Shown one piece after another: positions 37,055 through 45,970 of a stretch of DNA of 64,000 bases; the stretch's first letter is position 1; the number at the start of each line of letters is the position of its first letter. The notes below the pieces were generated by a model. It searched no databases. It was not told where the DNA came from and saw only the letters and a list, made by a program, of their open reading frames with translations. The translations under genes were made by a program, and so were the position numbers. This DNA comes from CAWIVH01 sp963839475 (GTDB taxonomy: Bacteria; Acidobacteriota; UBA6911): positions 620,001 through 684,000 of the forward strand of contig CAWIVH010000018.1 of assembly GCA_963839475.1 (NCBI GenBank), given 5' to 3'.

Positions 37055-38002
37055 GTGGCACTCCCCAAGTTCGCGTTCTTCCAAGGAAAAATCGTTCCCT
37101 ACAGCGAAGCCAAGGTGGGGATCCTGACTCATACCATCCACTACGGCACGGGTATTTTCGGCGGCCTAAGGGGCTTTTGGAACAGCGATGAGCAGCAGCT
37201 CTTCGTTTTCAGGCCGCTGGATCATTTCCGCCGCCTCCTGAATTCCGCGAAACTGCTTTGCATGGAGCTGCCATATTCGGTGGAGGAGCTGCGCGATATT
37301 CTCTTCGATCTTATCCGCACGGAAGACCTGAAGACCAACTGCTACATCCGGCCGCTGGCATACTTCAGCGACGAGATTATCGGAGTGAGGCTGCACAATC
37401 TGACTCCCGAAATCGCGATCATCGCGATTCCCTTCGGATCTTATGTCGACAACGAAGAAGGCCTGCACGTGACGGTCTCCTCCTGGCGTCGCATAGACGA
37501 CAACATGATCCCCGCACGAGGTAAGATCAGCGGTGCCTACGTGAATTCAGCGCTGATCAAGACCGACGCTCAGCGTGCAGGTTTCGATGAGGCGATCGTA
37601 TTGAACCAGGACGGCCACGTGGCCGAAGGATCGGCTGCCAATACATTCTTCATCCGCGACGGCATTGCCAGCACTCCGCCGGTCACGGACAACATTCTGG
37701 AAGGCATCACGCGCCGGACGGTCATCAAGCTGTTGCGCGACGAGTTGAATCTGGAAATTCAGGAACGGCCGATTGACCGAACTGAAATCTACCTTTCCGA
37801 TGAAGTGTTCTACTGCGGAACAGGTGTCCAGGTAGCCGCAATCACCAAAGTGGACCATCGGCCTATTGGGATCGGAAAGCTCGGCCCCATTACCCAGAAC
37901 CTCAGAAAGCTTTATTTTGACGTCGTGAGCGGCCGTGTTGCCAAGTATCGGGATTGGTGTTCGCCGGTCTACCAGCCGGTGGAAGCGGCCGTAAAAAAAT
38001 AA
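37055..38002 (+). CDS. ilvE: Branched-chain amino acid aminotransferase
   Basis: 315 residues from GTG 37055, fixed by AAGGAGG at 37041-37047; the same frame runs upstream into the previous gene without meaning. Class IV PLP aminotransferase: early HTIHYGTGIFGGLRGF, catalytic lysine K157 in ARGKISGAYVNS, DEAIVLNQDGHVAEGSAAN, and EVFYCGTGVQVAAITKVD near the C-terminus. It transfers the amino group between glutamate and branched-chain keto acids in the cytoplasm. Ends just before a strong hairpin shared with the convergent malQ gene. Confidence 0.93.
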   Translation: MALPKFAFFQGKIVPYSEAKVGILTHTIHYGTGIFGGLRGFWNSDEQQLFVFRPLDHFRRLLNSAKLLCMELPYSVEELRDILFDLIRTEDLKTNCYIRPLAYFSDEIIGVRLHNLTPEIAIIAIPFGSYVDNEEGLHVTVSSWRRIDDNMIPARGKISGAYVNSALIKTDAQRAGFDEAIVLNQDGHVAEGSAANTFFIRDGIASTPPVTDNILEGITRRTVIKLLRDELNLEIQERPIDRTEIYLSDEVFYCGTGVQVAAITKVDHRPIGIGKLGPITQNLRKLYFDVVSGRVAKYRDWCSPVYQPVEAAVKK

Positions 38003-38011
38003 TCCACGAAA

Positions 38012-38050
38012 CGCGCCAAGACCTCGAAATCAAGTTCGAGGTCTTGGCGG
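38012..38050. terminator. Bidirectional terminator hairpin / dispersed palindrome copy 2
   Basis: A perfect 15-bp stem (38014-38028 with 38035-38049, CGCCAAGACCTCGAA...) and a 6-base loop sit between the convergent ilvE and malQ genes. The sequence belongs to the same palindromic family as 28871, 45898 and 61198. Confidence 0.65.
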
Positions 38051-38077
38051 ACAAAAGTCGAATTTATTGGCTGAAAA

Positions 38078-39571
38078 TCAAGCCAGGCGGCCGTAAATCC
38101 GGCTCATTTCCCTCAGGCGTCTGCCGGCTTCAGGGCATATCTGATCTTCCTGCAGGCGCCAAATCCAGTTTCCCTCCTGCCGCGCCGGCAAGTTCATCCG
38201 CGCCTCGGTTCCAAGTCCCAGGAGATCCTGCATCGGGAAAATGGCCAGATTCGCGACGGAAGATAAAGCAGCCCGAATGAAATCCCAATGGATTTCCCTG
38301 CCATCGCTGGCCAGATAGAGAAGCGCGTTCTCGCGCTCGAGCCTGGCCTGGTCGGAGGATCGCGTGGTGTCACCCGCATCGGCGGAGTTGAACCAGCCCG
38401 CAGTCGTATCGTTGTCGTGGGTACCCGTGTAGACCACGGAGTTCGGGATGAAGTTGTAGGGTTTGAACGGGTCGGCTGGGTTATCGTCGCTAAAGGCAAA
38501 TTGCAGGACGCGCATTCCTGGAAAACCCCAGCGGTCGCGAAGAGTATGCACCTCGGGAGTGATGTGGCCGAGATCCTCAGCAATAAACGGAAGCGGCCCG
38601 AACTCACGGCTCAGGGCCGCAAACAGACCGTCCCCGGGCCCCTCCATCCACCTTCCGTTGACAGCCGTGATGGCATCACCGGGTATTTCATAGTACTTTT
38701 CAAACCCGCGGAAGTGATCAATACGGGTCACATCAACCAGTTCAAGCATTGAACGGACCCGGTTCAGCCACCACCGATATCCGGTTTTTTCCAGGACATC
38801 CCAGCGATATAACGGATTTCCCCAGAGCTGCCCGGTGGCGCTGAAATAGTCGGGAGGCACACCCGCGATGGTCCGGGGACGGCCGTCGGAATCCAGGTCG
38901 AACAGCCCGGGATTGTCCCAGACATCGGCGCTGTCGTGAGCCACAAAAATGGGCAGGTCGCCGATGATCAGGATGCCCCGGTCGCGGCAATACTGTCGCA
39001 AAGCCAGCCATTGGCGGAAAAACTCGTATTGGACAAATTTCTGCATCTCTATTTCAAGCGGATCGGCTTCGATCCCCGGCTGCCAATCGGTCCAGGCGAC
39101 GCCGCCGTTGGCCTCTTTAAGCGCAGCAAACCGCGCGAACGGATCGAGCCATTCTTTTTTCTCGCGGCAGAACTCTGAATATTCATTGACGCGGGCTTCT
39201 GAAGCCGTCGAAAAAAACCTTCGGGCGGCCAGGCGCAGCATTTTCCATCGGAAAGGGAGCGCAGCCTCGAATACGGCTTTTTCCGTGGGAAATGCCGGAG
39301 CCTCTTTCAGATCCTCCCGCGGAATCCATCCGTCTTCGGCAAGCAGTTCAAGACTCACCAAGATCGGATTTCCGGCCATGCTGGAATAACACTGGTAGGG
39401 TGAATTGCCGTATCCCGGCGGCCCCAGCGGCAGCACCTGCCAGAGCCGCTGACCGCTTTCAGCCAGGAAATCAACAAATTTGTACGCCCATTTCCCCAAT
39501 TCTCCCGATCCAAAACCACCCGGGAGCGAGGTGGGGTGCAACAGAATCCCGCTTCTTCGCTTCGACATCAT
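38078..39571 (-). CDS. malQ: 4-alpha-glucanotransferase (amylomaltase, GH77)
   Basis: 497 residues starting (M)MSKRRSGILLHPTSLPGGFG; ATG 39571 or 39568, with GGAGG somewhat far upstream. GH77 hallmarks: GNSPYQCYSSMAGNP near 70, nucleophile aspartate in TRIDHFRGFEKYYEIP (~281), acid/base glutamate in FIAEDLGH (~330) and the stabilising aspartate in YTGTHDNDTTAGW (~385). It transfers maltooligosaccharyl units in cytoplasmic glycogen or maltodextrin metabolism. No other glycogen gene is adjacent. Confidence 0.95.
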   Translation of the reverse strand: MMSKRRSGILLHPTSLPGGFGSGELGKWAYKFVDFLAESGQRLWQVLPLGPPGYGNSPYQCYSSMAGNPILVSLELLAEDGWIPREDLKEAPAFPTEKAVFEAALPFRWKMLRLAARRFFSTASEARVNEYSEFCREKKEWLDPFARFAALKEANGGVAWTDWQPGIEADPLEIEMQKFVQYEFFRQWLALRQYCRDRGILIIGDLPIFVAHDSADVWDNPGLFDLDSDGRPRTIAGVPPDYFSATGQLWGNPLYRWDVLEKTGYRWWLNRVRSMLELVDVTRIDHFRGFEKYYEIPGDAITAVNGRWMEGPGDGLFAALSREFGPLPFIAEDLGHITPEVHTLRDRWGFPGMRVLQFAFSDDNPADPFKPYNFIPNSVVYTGTHDNDTTAGWFNSADAGDTTRSSDQARLERENALLYLASDGREIHWDFIRAALSSVANLAIFPMQDLLGLGTEARMNLPARQEGNWIWRLQEDQICPEAGRRLREMSRIYGRLA

Positions 39572-39695
39572 TCGCGGCTCTTACCCTCCGGCATAATAGA
39601 TGTCCCCGGACTGCCTGACCGCAGGACATCAGGAAATCACAAACCCGTTGATCGGATCATCCTATATAATGGCAGATTCAAAGGAGGATATGCGG

Positions 39696-40601
39696 ATGAA
39701 AGCTATTCAGCGGCGCACCTTTTTGCAGTCGGCAGCCATGCTCTCCACCATCGGGGCCATCGGGCCAAGACCCGCGTTTTCGCAAGCCGGCAGCCTGAAA
39801 AAATCGCTCGTGATCTCCATGCTGCCCAGGAATCTCTCCTACTTCGACAGGTTCAAGCTCGCCCAGGAGGTCGGATTCGACGCGATCGAAGCCCAGACTG
39901 CCGATGATCCTAAAGTCGCGGCCGAAATCAAAGAGGCTTCGGATAAAACAGGGATGAAGATCCACTCGGTTATGAACATGGCGCATTGGCGATTCCCTTT
40001 GTCCAGCCCGAATCCGGAGGATGTGAACAAGAGCGTTGCCGGGATGGAAACATCCCTGCGCAACGCCAAGCTGTGGGGAGCGGAAACCGTTCTCCTCGTT
40101 CCCGCCGTAGTCAGTGCCTCGGTCGGCTACAAGGACGCCTACGCGCGATCGCAGAAGGTGATCCGCGAGCGTATCCTTCCCCTGGCTTCCGACCTCAAGA
40201 TCATTGTGGCCATCGAGGAGGTCTGGAACAAATTTCTGCTCAGCCCCATGGAGTTTGCCGCCTACGTGGACAGTTTCAGTTCCCCCTGGGTGCGGGCCTA
40301 TTTTGATGTGGGAAACGTCCTGCTTTACGGCTTCCCGCAGGACTGGATCCGCACCCTGGGGAACAGGATTGTGCGCGTTCACATCAAAGATTTTCAAATG
40401 GATGGGAAAAACAGCAAGTTCGCCTGGAAGAATATCGGAGAGGGCGATGTCGATTGGCCCGAGGTGCGCAAGGCGCTGGGTGAAATTGGCTACAACGGTT
40501 TCGTCACCTGCGAAATCCAGGGCGGCGAAGGACCTTACCTCAAAAACGTCGTCGAGCGAGTGGAGCGATTCATAGCTGGGGAAAAACCGGTCGCATCATA
40601 A
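39696..40601 (+). CDS. TAT-exported xylose-isomerase-like TIM-barrel protein
   Basis: 301 residues from ATG 39696 (MKAIQRRTFLQSAAML), eight bases behind AAGGAGG; ATG 39690 is too close to that site. A twin-arginine signal (QRRTFLQ) precedes a sugar-phosphate isomerase/epimerase (AP-endonuclease-2-like) barrel: VGFDAIEAQT, AETVLLVPAVV, VAIEEVWNKF, YFDVGNVLLYG, RVHIKDFQ, FVTCEIQGG, with the acidic and histidine metal ligands expected. It likely acts on a sugar in the periplasm; substrate unknown. Confidence 0.85.
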   Translation: MKAIQRRTFLQSAAMLSTIGAIGPRPAFSQAGSLKKSLVISMLPRNLSYFDRFKLAQEVGFDAIEAQTADDPKVAAEIKEASDKTGMKIHSVMNMAHWRFPLSSPNPEDVNKSVAGMETSLRNAKLWGAETVLLVPAVVSASVGYKDAYARSQKVIRERILPLASDLKIIVAIEEVWNKFLLSPMEFAAYVDSFSSPWVRAYFDVGNVLLYGFPQDWIRTLGNRIVRVHIKDFQMDGKNSKFAWKNIGEGDVDWPEVRKALGEIGYNGFVTCEIQGGEGPYLKNVVERVERFIAGEKPVAS

Positions 40602-40610
40602 AAGAACGGG

Positions 40611-41048
40611 CTACATCGTAGGAAATGCCCAGTTTTGCAGCAGGTCGGCCCGGGCGCGCTCATTGGTGGCCACCATGCGAAGAATGTCCTGGGCAGAAAT
40701 CATCCCCATCGACGATCCGGCCGGGTCCACAACCACAAGATGATAGATGCCGTGGCTTTCCAGCAGCCGTACGGCTTCTTCGATGTTGGTTTCGGGCGTC
40801 ACGGTGATCAGGTCCGTGGACATGATCTCGTTCACCCGCATCCAGGCTGGGCACCTGTTCTCAGCCGCGACCTTGTCGGAGATATCGCTTTGGGAAAGGA
40901 CCCCGACAGGATGACCTGACGGATCGCACACTACGGTCGCTCGGATTTCGTGCCGGCGAAGGTAGATCGCCGCCTCATGCACAGTGGTGTCGGGCGAAAC
41001 CGAGAAGAATTCGGTTCGCGTTCCAAGAAGCATATTTATCTGACTCAT
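40611..41048 (-). CDS. CBS-domain-pair protein
   Basis: 145 residues made almost wholly of two CBS domains: ~8-65 (SVSPDTTVHEAAIYL...VGVLSQSDI) and ~75-130 (TVTPETNIEEAVRLL...MGMISAQDIL). Such proteins bind adenine nucleotides and regulate partners. GAGG lies six bases before the ATG. It is convergent with the sugar-isomerase-like gene, leaving nine bases between stops. Partner unknown. Confidence 0.88.
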   Translation of the reverse strand: MSQINMLLGTRTEFFSVSPDTTVHEAAIYLRRHEIRATVVCDPSGHPVGVLSQSDISDKVAAENRCPAWMRVNEIMSTDLITVTPETNIEEAVRLLESHGIYHLVVVDPAGSSMGMISAQDILRMVATNERARADLLQNWAFPTM

Positions 41049-41208
41049 GGCAACCTCAATCCGGATCGGGCTGGCAATCAGCCTCCGGTATGGATCAAAT
41101 TCGAGCTTGCTGCCGGCGGGATACCCAATATATTTACTGTAACAGAATCGCGCCCGAGTTGAAAAGATATTTCAATTATTAGCTCTAAAGAACGAGGGGA
41201 GAGGACGA

Positions 41209-41877
41209 ATGAGAAAAATGCCAAGGCTTCTGGTGATTTTGGCAGCCATTTCGCTCTTGGCCGGCTGGATTGCGGGGGCGGACAAAAAGGCCTGGAAAGA
41301 TGCCTCTATCCAGGTCGCGGATATCAAAATTCACTACGTGGAAATGGGCGCCGGCGATCGGACGATGGTCCTGATCCCGACCTGGAGTTTGTATGCCGAG
41401 GTCTGGAAAGAGCAGCTCCCCTATTTTGCCTCGCGCGGCTTCCGGGTTATCGCTCTTGACATGCGCAGCCACGGGCAAACCACCCGGACCGAAGCCGGAA
41501 ATACATACCAGCAGCATGCGGCCGATTTGCATGCGTTTTTGAAGACCATGAAGATAGAACACGCAAACCTGGTCGGCTGGGGGTCGGGGGTTACGACGCT
41601 GCTGGAGTACATTTCGAGCCCCGAGTCTCTCCAGCCGGATAACCTCGTTTTTGTCGATGGCAATCCGTGCGGCTTCAAAGATAGCGACTATCCGTACGGA
41701 ATGACGCCGCAGGCAGCCCGGACATTTGGCCTGTCCCTGCAGGAAGACCGAAAGAAGGCGACGGAACAATGGGTCATCGGGATTATTCAAGTCCAAACAG
41801 GGGCTTGCCATCCTGACCGAGCTCGCTGCCGGCAGCCAGAAGGTCTCTACTGGAGCAGCCCTGTCCTTGTTCTTTGA
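41209..41877 (+). pseudogene. Secreted alpha/beta hydrolase, N-terminal part (frameshifted)
   Basis: GAGGGGAGAGG precedes ATG 41209. A signal peptide (~1-24) leads into an alpha/beta hydrolase: VLIPTWSLYAEVW, IALDMRSHGQT and the elbow region LVGWGSGVTTLLEY (~125). Homologous reading stops around residue 190 (KKATEQWV); the remaining ~30 residues are out of frame. The C-terminal half continues in the next frame from about 41775. The elbow reads GWGSG rather than the usual GxSxG, so the nucleophile position is uncertain. Confidence 0.7.
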
Positions 41878-42091
41878 TTCCTACACCGGCGACCGCCGAC
41901 CGGCGCTGGCGAGAATTCCGGTTCCGACCCTTCTGCTGATGTCTCAGGACAACCGGCTCCTGGGAGAGTACCTTCAATCCAAAATCAAGCGCTCCAAATT
42001 GGAAGTGATACCCGACTCAGGGCATGCAATCATGTTGGAGAAACCTCAGGCCTTCAACCAGATCCTGGAATCATTCCTGGGGGCAAACTGA
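41726..42091 (+). pseudogene. Alpha/beta hydrolase, C-terminal part of the frameshifted gene
   Basis: Carries the missing end of the hydrolase from about 41785 (LFKSKQGLAILTEL) through the acidic-residue strand PTLLLMSQDNRLLGEYL and the triad histidine in IPDSGHAIMLEKP. The first ~20 residues are a shadow of the upstream frame. One extra base near 41770-41790 would explain the break. Confidence 0.7.
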
Positions 42092-42110
42092 GTTCAGCAG
42101 CGGCGTCAGT

Positions 42111-42848
42111 TCAAATCGCCCGGCGCTTGATGGTTCCTTTTGAGGTGAGATAAAAGGGGTCCTGCAGGGATTCCTCGACCTTTTTCCGATAGCCTTTGAC
42201 CGGCCATTCCCGGTCGCAAAAATGTCCCAGGATGCGCCCGCGCACCCGCGGGCGGGATTCGGACGAAAGATAGGTTTGGATCAGCTGCTCGCGAACATCC
42301 TCGTCGCCATTCCGCGCAAGGTAATCTGAAGCCGAGATGCAGACGTCATCGTCTTCGTCCTCGAGCAGGCGAAATACCGTTTCGCGGGCCTGTGGAAAAG
42401 CATCGTCGGTCAGGTTGTCGATCATGACTTTTTTCGCCTCCGGCCACCGGGTATACTCGGCCGAGAGCTGCCGAAGAATGCCCAGGAGTGCGCCTGTATA
42501 CTCGTCCAGCGGGAGAATCTCGCGGAGAGCGCGCACCGGGAAAGTCACTTCCGACTCGGTCCGAAGATGATTCAAGATCGGCTCGACGGCTGCTCGCCCC
42601 ATTTCGACAATCAGCCGCACGGCATACTGCTTCTCCTCGAAATCCATGCTTGCCTGCGGGACCTGTACAGTAAACCGGCGCAGAAGAGTAGCGGCGGCCG
42701 CCGGGGTTTTCCATTCGGCCAGCCTCTCCATCGCTGCGACGCGTGTCGCCGCCTCACCGTGGGTTTGGGTCACTTGCTTCAGCGCGCGGCTGATCTGCCG
42801 CTCGGAAGGCTCGTCGCCGCCCGAAAAAATCCGTTTAAGAAAGCTCAT
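42111..42848 (-). CDS. HEAT-repeat protein
   Basis: 245 residues, alpha-helical throughout, with repeats of the HEAT/PBS-lyase type (for example EKQYAVRLIVEMGRAAVEPILNHL and ETVFRLLEDEDDDVCISASDYLA). No signal peptide, membrane segment or catalytic motif. Likely a protein-protein interaction scaffold. Divergent from the zinc-ribbon gene. Confidence 0.75.
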   Translation of the reverse strand: MSFLKRIFSGGDEPSERQISRALKQVTQTHGEAATRVAAMERLAEWKTPAAAATLLRRFTVQVPQASMDFEEKQYAVRLIVEMGRAAVEPILNHLRTESEVTFPVRALREILPLDEYTGALLGILRQLSAEYTRWPEAKKVMIDNLTDDAFPQARETVFRLLEDEDDDVCISASDYLARNGDEDVREQLIQTYLSSESRPRVRGRILGHFCDREWPVKGYRKKVEESLQDPFYLTSKGTIKRRAI

Positions 42849-42981
42849 ATCTTACTTATTCTACAACATGACTTATCAATGCGGGGAAGCATTGCAATAT
42901 AATGTTGGCGGTTTGGCCTGATCAACCCTCCGGGCCATTTTCATCCGGAAAAGCCTTTCCCGGCCGGACCATGGAGAGTTT

Positions 42982-43254
42982 ATGGAAGAGAAGGATTTCT
43001 TCAACGAGAAAGATGAGCTTTACCCGGCTCAGATTCAATGCACCAAGTGCAGGAGCACCGAGGAGTATCAGATCAAGTGGCGCCGGCGCATCAAAAAACC
43101 CTCTCTGCCGCCTCGGGCCGACGAGCGCGACCGGGCTCGCTTCGCCAAGCTGCGGGACTACCGCATCCGGCTGGACGATAAAATCCGGTGCAAAAATCCG
43201 CGATGCGGCAAAACCATCGAGATCACTTCGCTGCAGTCGGTTGTATTCGACTGA
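42982..43254 (+). CDS. Small zinc-ribbon protein
   Basis: 90 residues with two cysteine pairs, CTKC (~20) and CKNPRC (~70), flanking a very basic middle (KWRRRIKKPSLPPRADERDRAR). This spacing fits a rubredoxin-like zinc ribbon. It ends two bases before the convergent hemE stop. Function unknown; nucleic-acid binding is possible given the charge. Confidence 0.65.
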   Translation: MEEKDFFNEKDELYPAQIQCTKCRSTEEYQIKWRRRIKKPSLPPRADERDRARFAKLRDYRIRLDDKIRCKNPRCGKTIEITSLQSVVFD

Positions 43255-43256
43255 GG

Positions 43257-44288
43257 TCAGCCGGCGTATTCGTGTACGAAATCCGCCAACGCCTTGACTG
43301 AATCCACCGGAGTCTGCGGCAGGATGCCGTGCCCGAGATTGAAAATATGACCCGGGCGGCCCGCGGCCCGCTGGAGAATGTCGCGAGCCCGCTCCTGAAT
43401 GAAGGGCCAGGGGGCCATGAGAGCCACGGGGTCCAGATTCCCCTGGATGCCGGCACCGGGGCCGATCCGCTTCCAGGCATCATCGAGGTTAACCCTCCAA
43501 TCCGCGCCAATGACATCCCCACCGGCTTCGCGCAGAAGCGGCAGAAGGTCGCCGGTTCCTGTGCCAAAATGGATAGAAGGGATTCCCTCTTTTTTCAGTG
43601 CCTCGAATATGGAGCGCGTGTGATCGAGCACGAACTCCCTGTAATCCGCCGGACTGAGACACCCGACCCAGGAATCGAATAGCTGGATGACCTGCGCGCC
43701 CGCCCGATATTGCGCTATCAGGTATGCGGTTATTGTCTTCGTGATCTTTTTCATCAGACAATCCCAGGCCGTGCGATCCCCGTACATCAACTTTTTCGTC
43801 AGTAGGAAGCTGCGCGAGGATCCTCCTTCGATAGCGTAGCTCGCCAGGGTGAACGGAGCCCCGGCAAAACCGATCAGCGCCACGCGGCCTTCGATTTCCT
43901 GCCGCACCATCTCGAGGCTCCTCAGCACATATCCCAGATCACCTTCGGGATCCGCAATTCGCAGCGCCTCGGCATCGGCGAGGGATCGAACGGGATTGTG
44001 AAGTACCGGGCCTTCGCCGGGTGCGAATTCCACCTTGATCCCCATCCCCTCCAGCGGAAGCAGGATGTCGGCGAAAATAATCGCGGCATCGACGGCCAGC
44101 GCCTTCAGCGGCTGAAGCGTAATCTCCGTCGCCAGGCCGGGATTCTTGAACATCTCCATGAGCGGGTATTTCTCACGGATCCGGCGGTATTCGGCCATGT
44201 ATCGGCCTGCCTGACGCATGAACCATACCGGCGTCTGCCGGGTTTCCTCGCAACGGCAAGCCTGCAAAAACGGCAACATTTCCATCAT
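43257..44288 (-). CDS. hemE: Uroporphyrinogen decarboxylase
   Basis: 343 residues, normal length. The signature TPVWFMRQAGRYMAEYR is near residue 20, with DAAIIFADILLPLEGMG, LIGFAGAPFTLASYAIEGG and the C-terminal FNLGHGILPQTPVDSVKAL. It decarboxylates uroporphyrinogen III to coproporphyrinogen III in cytoplasmic haem synthesis. CGGAG precedes tandem ATGs; the second (44285) has slightly better spacing. No other haem gene is adjacent. Confidence 0.96.
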   Translation of the reverse strand: MMEMLPFLQACRCEETRQTPVWFMRQAGRYMAEYRRIREKYPLMEMFKNPGLATEITLQPLKALAVDAAIIFADILLPLEGMGIKVEFAPGEGPVLHNPVRSLADAEALRIADPEGDLGYVLRSLEMVRQEIEGRVALIGFAGAPFTLASYAIEGGSSRSFLLTKKLMYGDRTAWDCLMKKITKTITAYLIAQYRAGAQVIQLFDSWVGCLSPADYREFVLDHTRSIFEALKKEGIPSIHFGTGTGDLLPLLREAGGDVIGADWRVNLDDAWKRIGPGAGIQGNLDPVALMAPWPFIQERARDILQRAAGRPGHIFNLGHGILPQTPVDSVKALADFVHEYAG

Positions 44289-44405
44289 TCATCTCCGGGT
44301 GACAGGTCATCAACATAACATCTGAGCTTTTTTTTTCAATGCCCAGGGTTCAAGATTGGGTGTAAATATGGAGTTCGGGCGTCCTATTCAAGCGGGAGGA
44401 TAGAT

Positions 44406-45755
44406 ATGCGGATCATGGCACGACTTGCGATTATCATCGCTGTGGCATGGTTGATCGTACAGCAGCTTCCGGCTCAGAGCGGCGGTGGCAGTTGCATCTG
44501 CAGTGGCTTCATAAAAGCACGGGTCGACAGCGAGTGGAGCTTTATTGACGGTTCGGTCTTCAGCCGCGCGCGGGAGGGACTGACCGATCCGGCCTACTTC
44601 GGACCCTCCGGCGTGGTCGCACGCCCGATTTATATATCCGCGGGCGCCCTGACGGCCTCCGATGCCTCGCTCAGCAGCGTGAACGTTTTCTTCACCGGGT
44701 ATACCGCGAGATCTTCCTACGCCACCTCTGAAATAACGGCGCTGAGGAACGCAGTGCTGAACGGCATGAACCTCGTCATTTCCTCCGACGACCTGGCCCA
44801 CAGTATCGCCGATCTCTTCGATGCCATCGCCGACCCGAATGGAACGGAAATGAATGACGCTGTTTTCGCCGATCACCCCATCGTCTCCGGGCCATTCGGT
44901 AGGGTCACGCGTTTTCGCGGAGCAGGGGCTGTCGGGAGTTTCCGTTCCTGGCCGGCCGGAGGGCAGTTGATTGCCTCCAACGGCAAAGGGCCCAGCGTCG
45001 TGCTTGTGCCCGCCGGGACGCTATCTTCCACTTCCGGCGCCCTTCTTTTCATTTCGGATCTCGACATCCTTAGCAATTATGACCGGAACCTGGATGTCAA
45101 TAACTCAGAGCCCAGCATTCCCGTCACAGATGCCCTGCTTATGAACATGATGGCCTATCTGTGCAATCCGACATCGACGGCATCCACCGCCCCGCATATG
45201 GTATTCCCGCAGATCGCCAATGGCGCCAATAATGTCTCCACGCTGAACCTGACGGGAGCCATTAACACCGGAAGCGTCACCGCCAACATCAGCTTCAGGG
45301 ATGACAGCGGCGCCCCGTTTTCAATTCCGCTGGTGGGACTGGGCGCAACATCCAGCTTCAACGCAACCATGAACCCGGCTCAGACCCTGTTCTACCAGAC
45401 CGACGGGGTCGGGACCCTCCGTTCGGGTTGGGCTTCAATCCGTGGATCTTCGCCGCAGGTCAGCGGGAACATCATGTTCTATGCACCGAACCTTGGATCC
45501 ACCAGCGTCGGCTCCAGCGAAATTGCCGGTGGATTCGTCATCCCGATCGTAAAGCAGCCCACGGGAAATCCAACCCCAAGGACAATCGACGTCTCACTGG
45601 GTTTGCGGTCTGCAGCCTATCATCCAAGCCGACAGATATCAGGCTCGAGATCTGGGACGACAATGGGCGGAGGGCAGACGGCACAGCATTCCTTCACCCG
45701 CCGTTGGGCTCCCGCGATACGGCCATACCGCCCGGTTTCTATTCCAGTTCTTTAG
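44406..45755 (+). pseudogene. Secreted protein with NHL-family beta modules, frameshifted near its C-terminus
   Basis: A GGGAGGA site precedes ATG 44406, with a second in-frame ATG at 44415. Signal peptide ~1-24, then ~220 unassigned residues. From ~250 (HMVFPQIANGANNVSTLNL...GTLRSGWASIRG) the sequence matches the module that reads LVFPHMSVGAGYTTQLLLIN in the NHL paralogues. After residue ~395 the reading frame is lost: TGFAVCSLSSKPTDIRLEI lies in another frame, GHTARFLFQFFRNFDF in a third, and FRGTLRVVSLDGLISVTG back in the first. At least three indels between 45590 and 45775 would restore one module. Confidence 0.65.
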
Positions 45756-45890
45756 AAACTTTGACTTCCGGAATTTCGCGGAACACTGAGGGTAGTAAGC
45801 CTGGATGGATTGATTTCGGTGACCGGACTTCAACTCGGCAACGCGGCCGGCCAGTTTGTGGCGCTTCCGGTCAAAGCACTCTATCGATAA
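45756..45890 (+). pseudogene. C-terminal remnant of the frameshifted secreted protein
   Basis: In-frame with the start of the 44406 gene but beyond two stops, the reading LPEFRGTLRVVSLDGLISV...GNAAGQFVALPVKALYR ends at TAA 45888-45890. It is the natural end of the module (compare FTGSLTFTSSQKLAALSV...ALPAVDL in NHL copy 1). This places the true gene end at 45890. Confidence 0.6.
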
Positions 45891-45897
45891 CACTTAA

Positions 45898-45970
45898 ATT
45901 TCACCGCGAAGGCCGCGAGGAACACGAAGGCATCTTGAATTTGCGTTTTTCGCGGCCTTCCCGGTGAAAT
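45898..45970. repeat. Dispersed palindromic intergenic repeat, copy 3
   Basis: ATTTCACCGCGAAGGCCGCG...CGCGGCCTTCCCGGTGAAAT: long reverse-complementary arms around ~30 bases. It sits between convergent genes and may terminate both. Related to 28871, 38012 and 61198. Confidence 0.65.
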
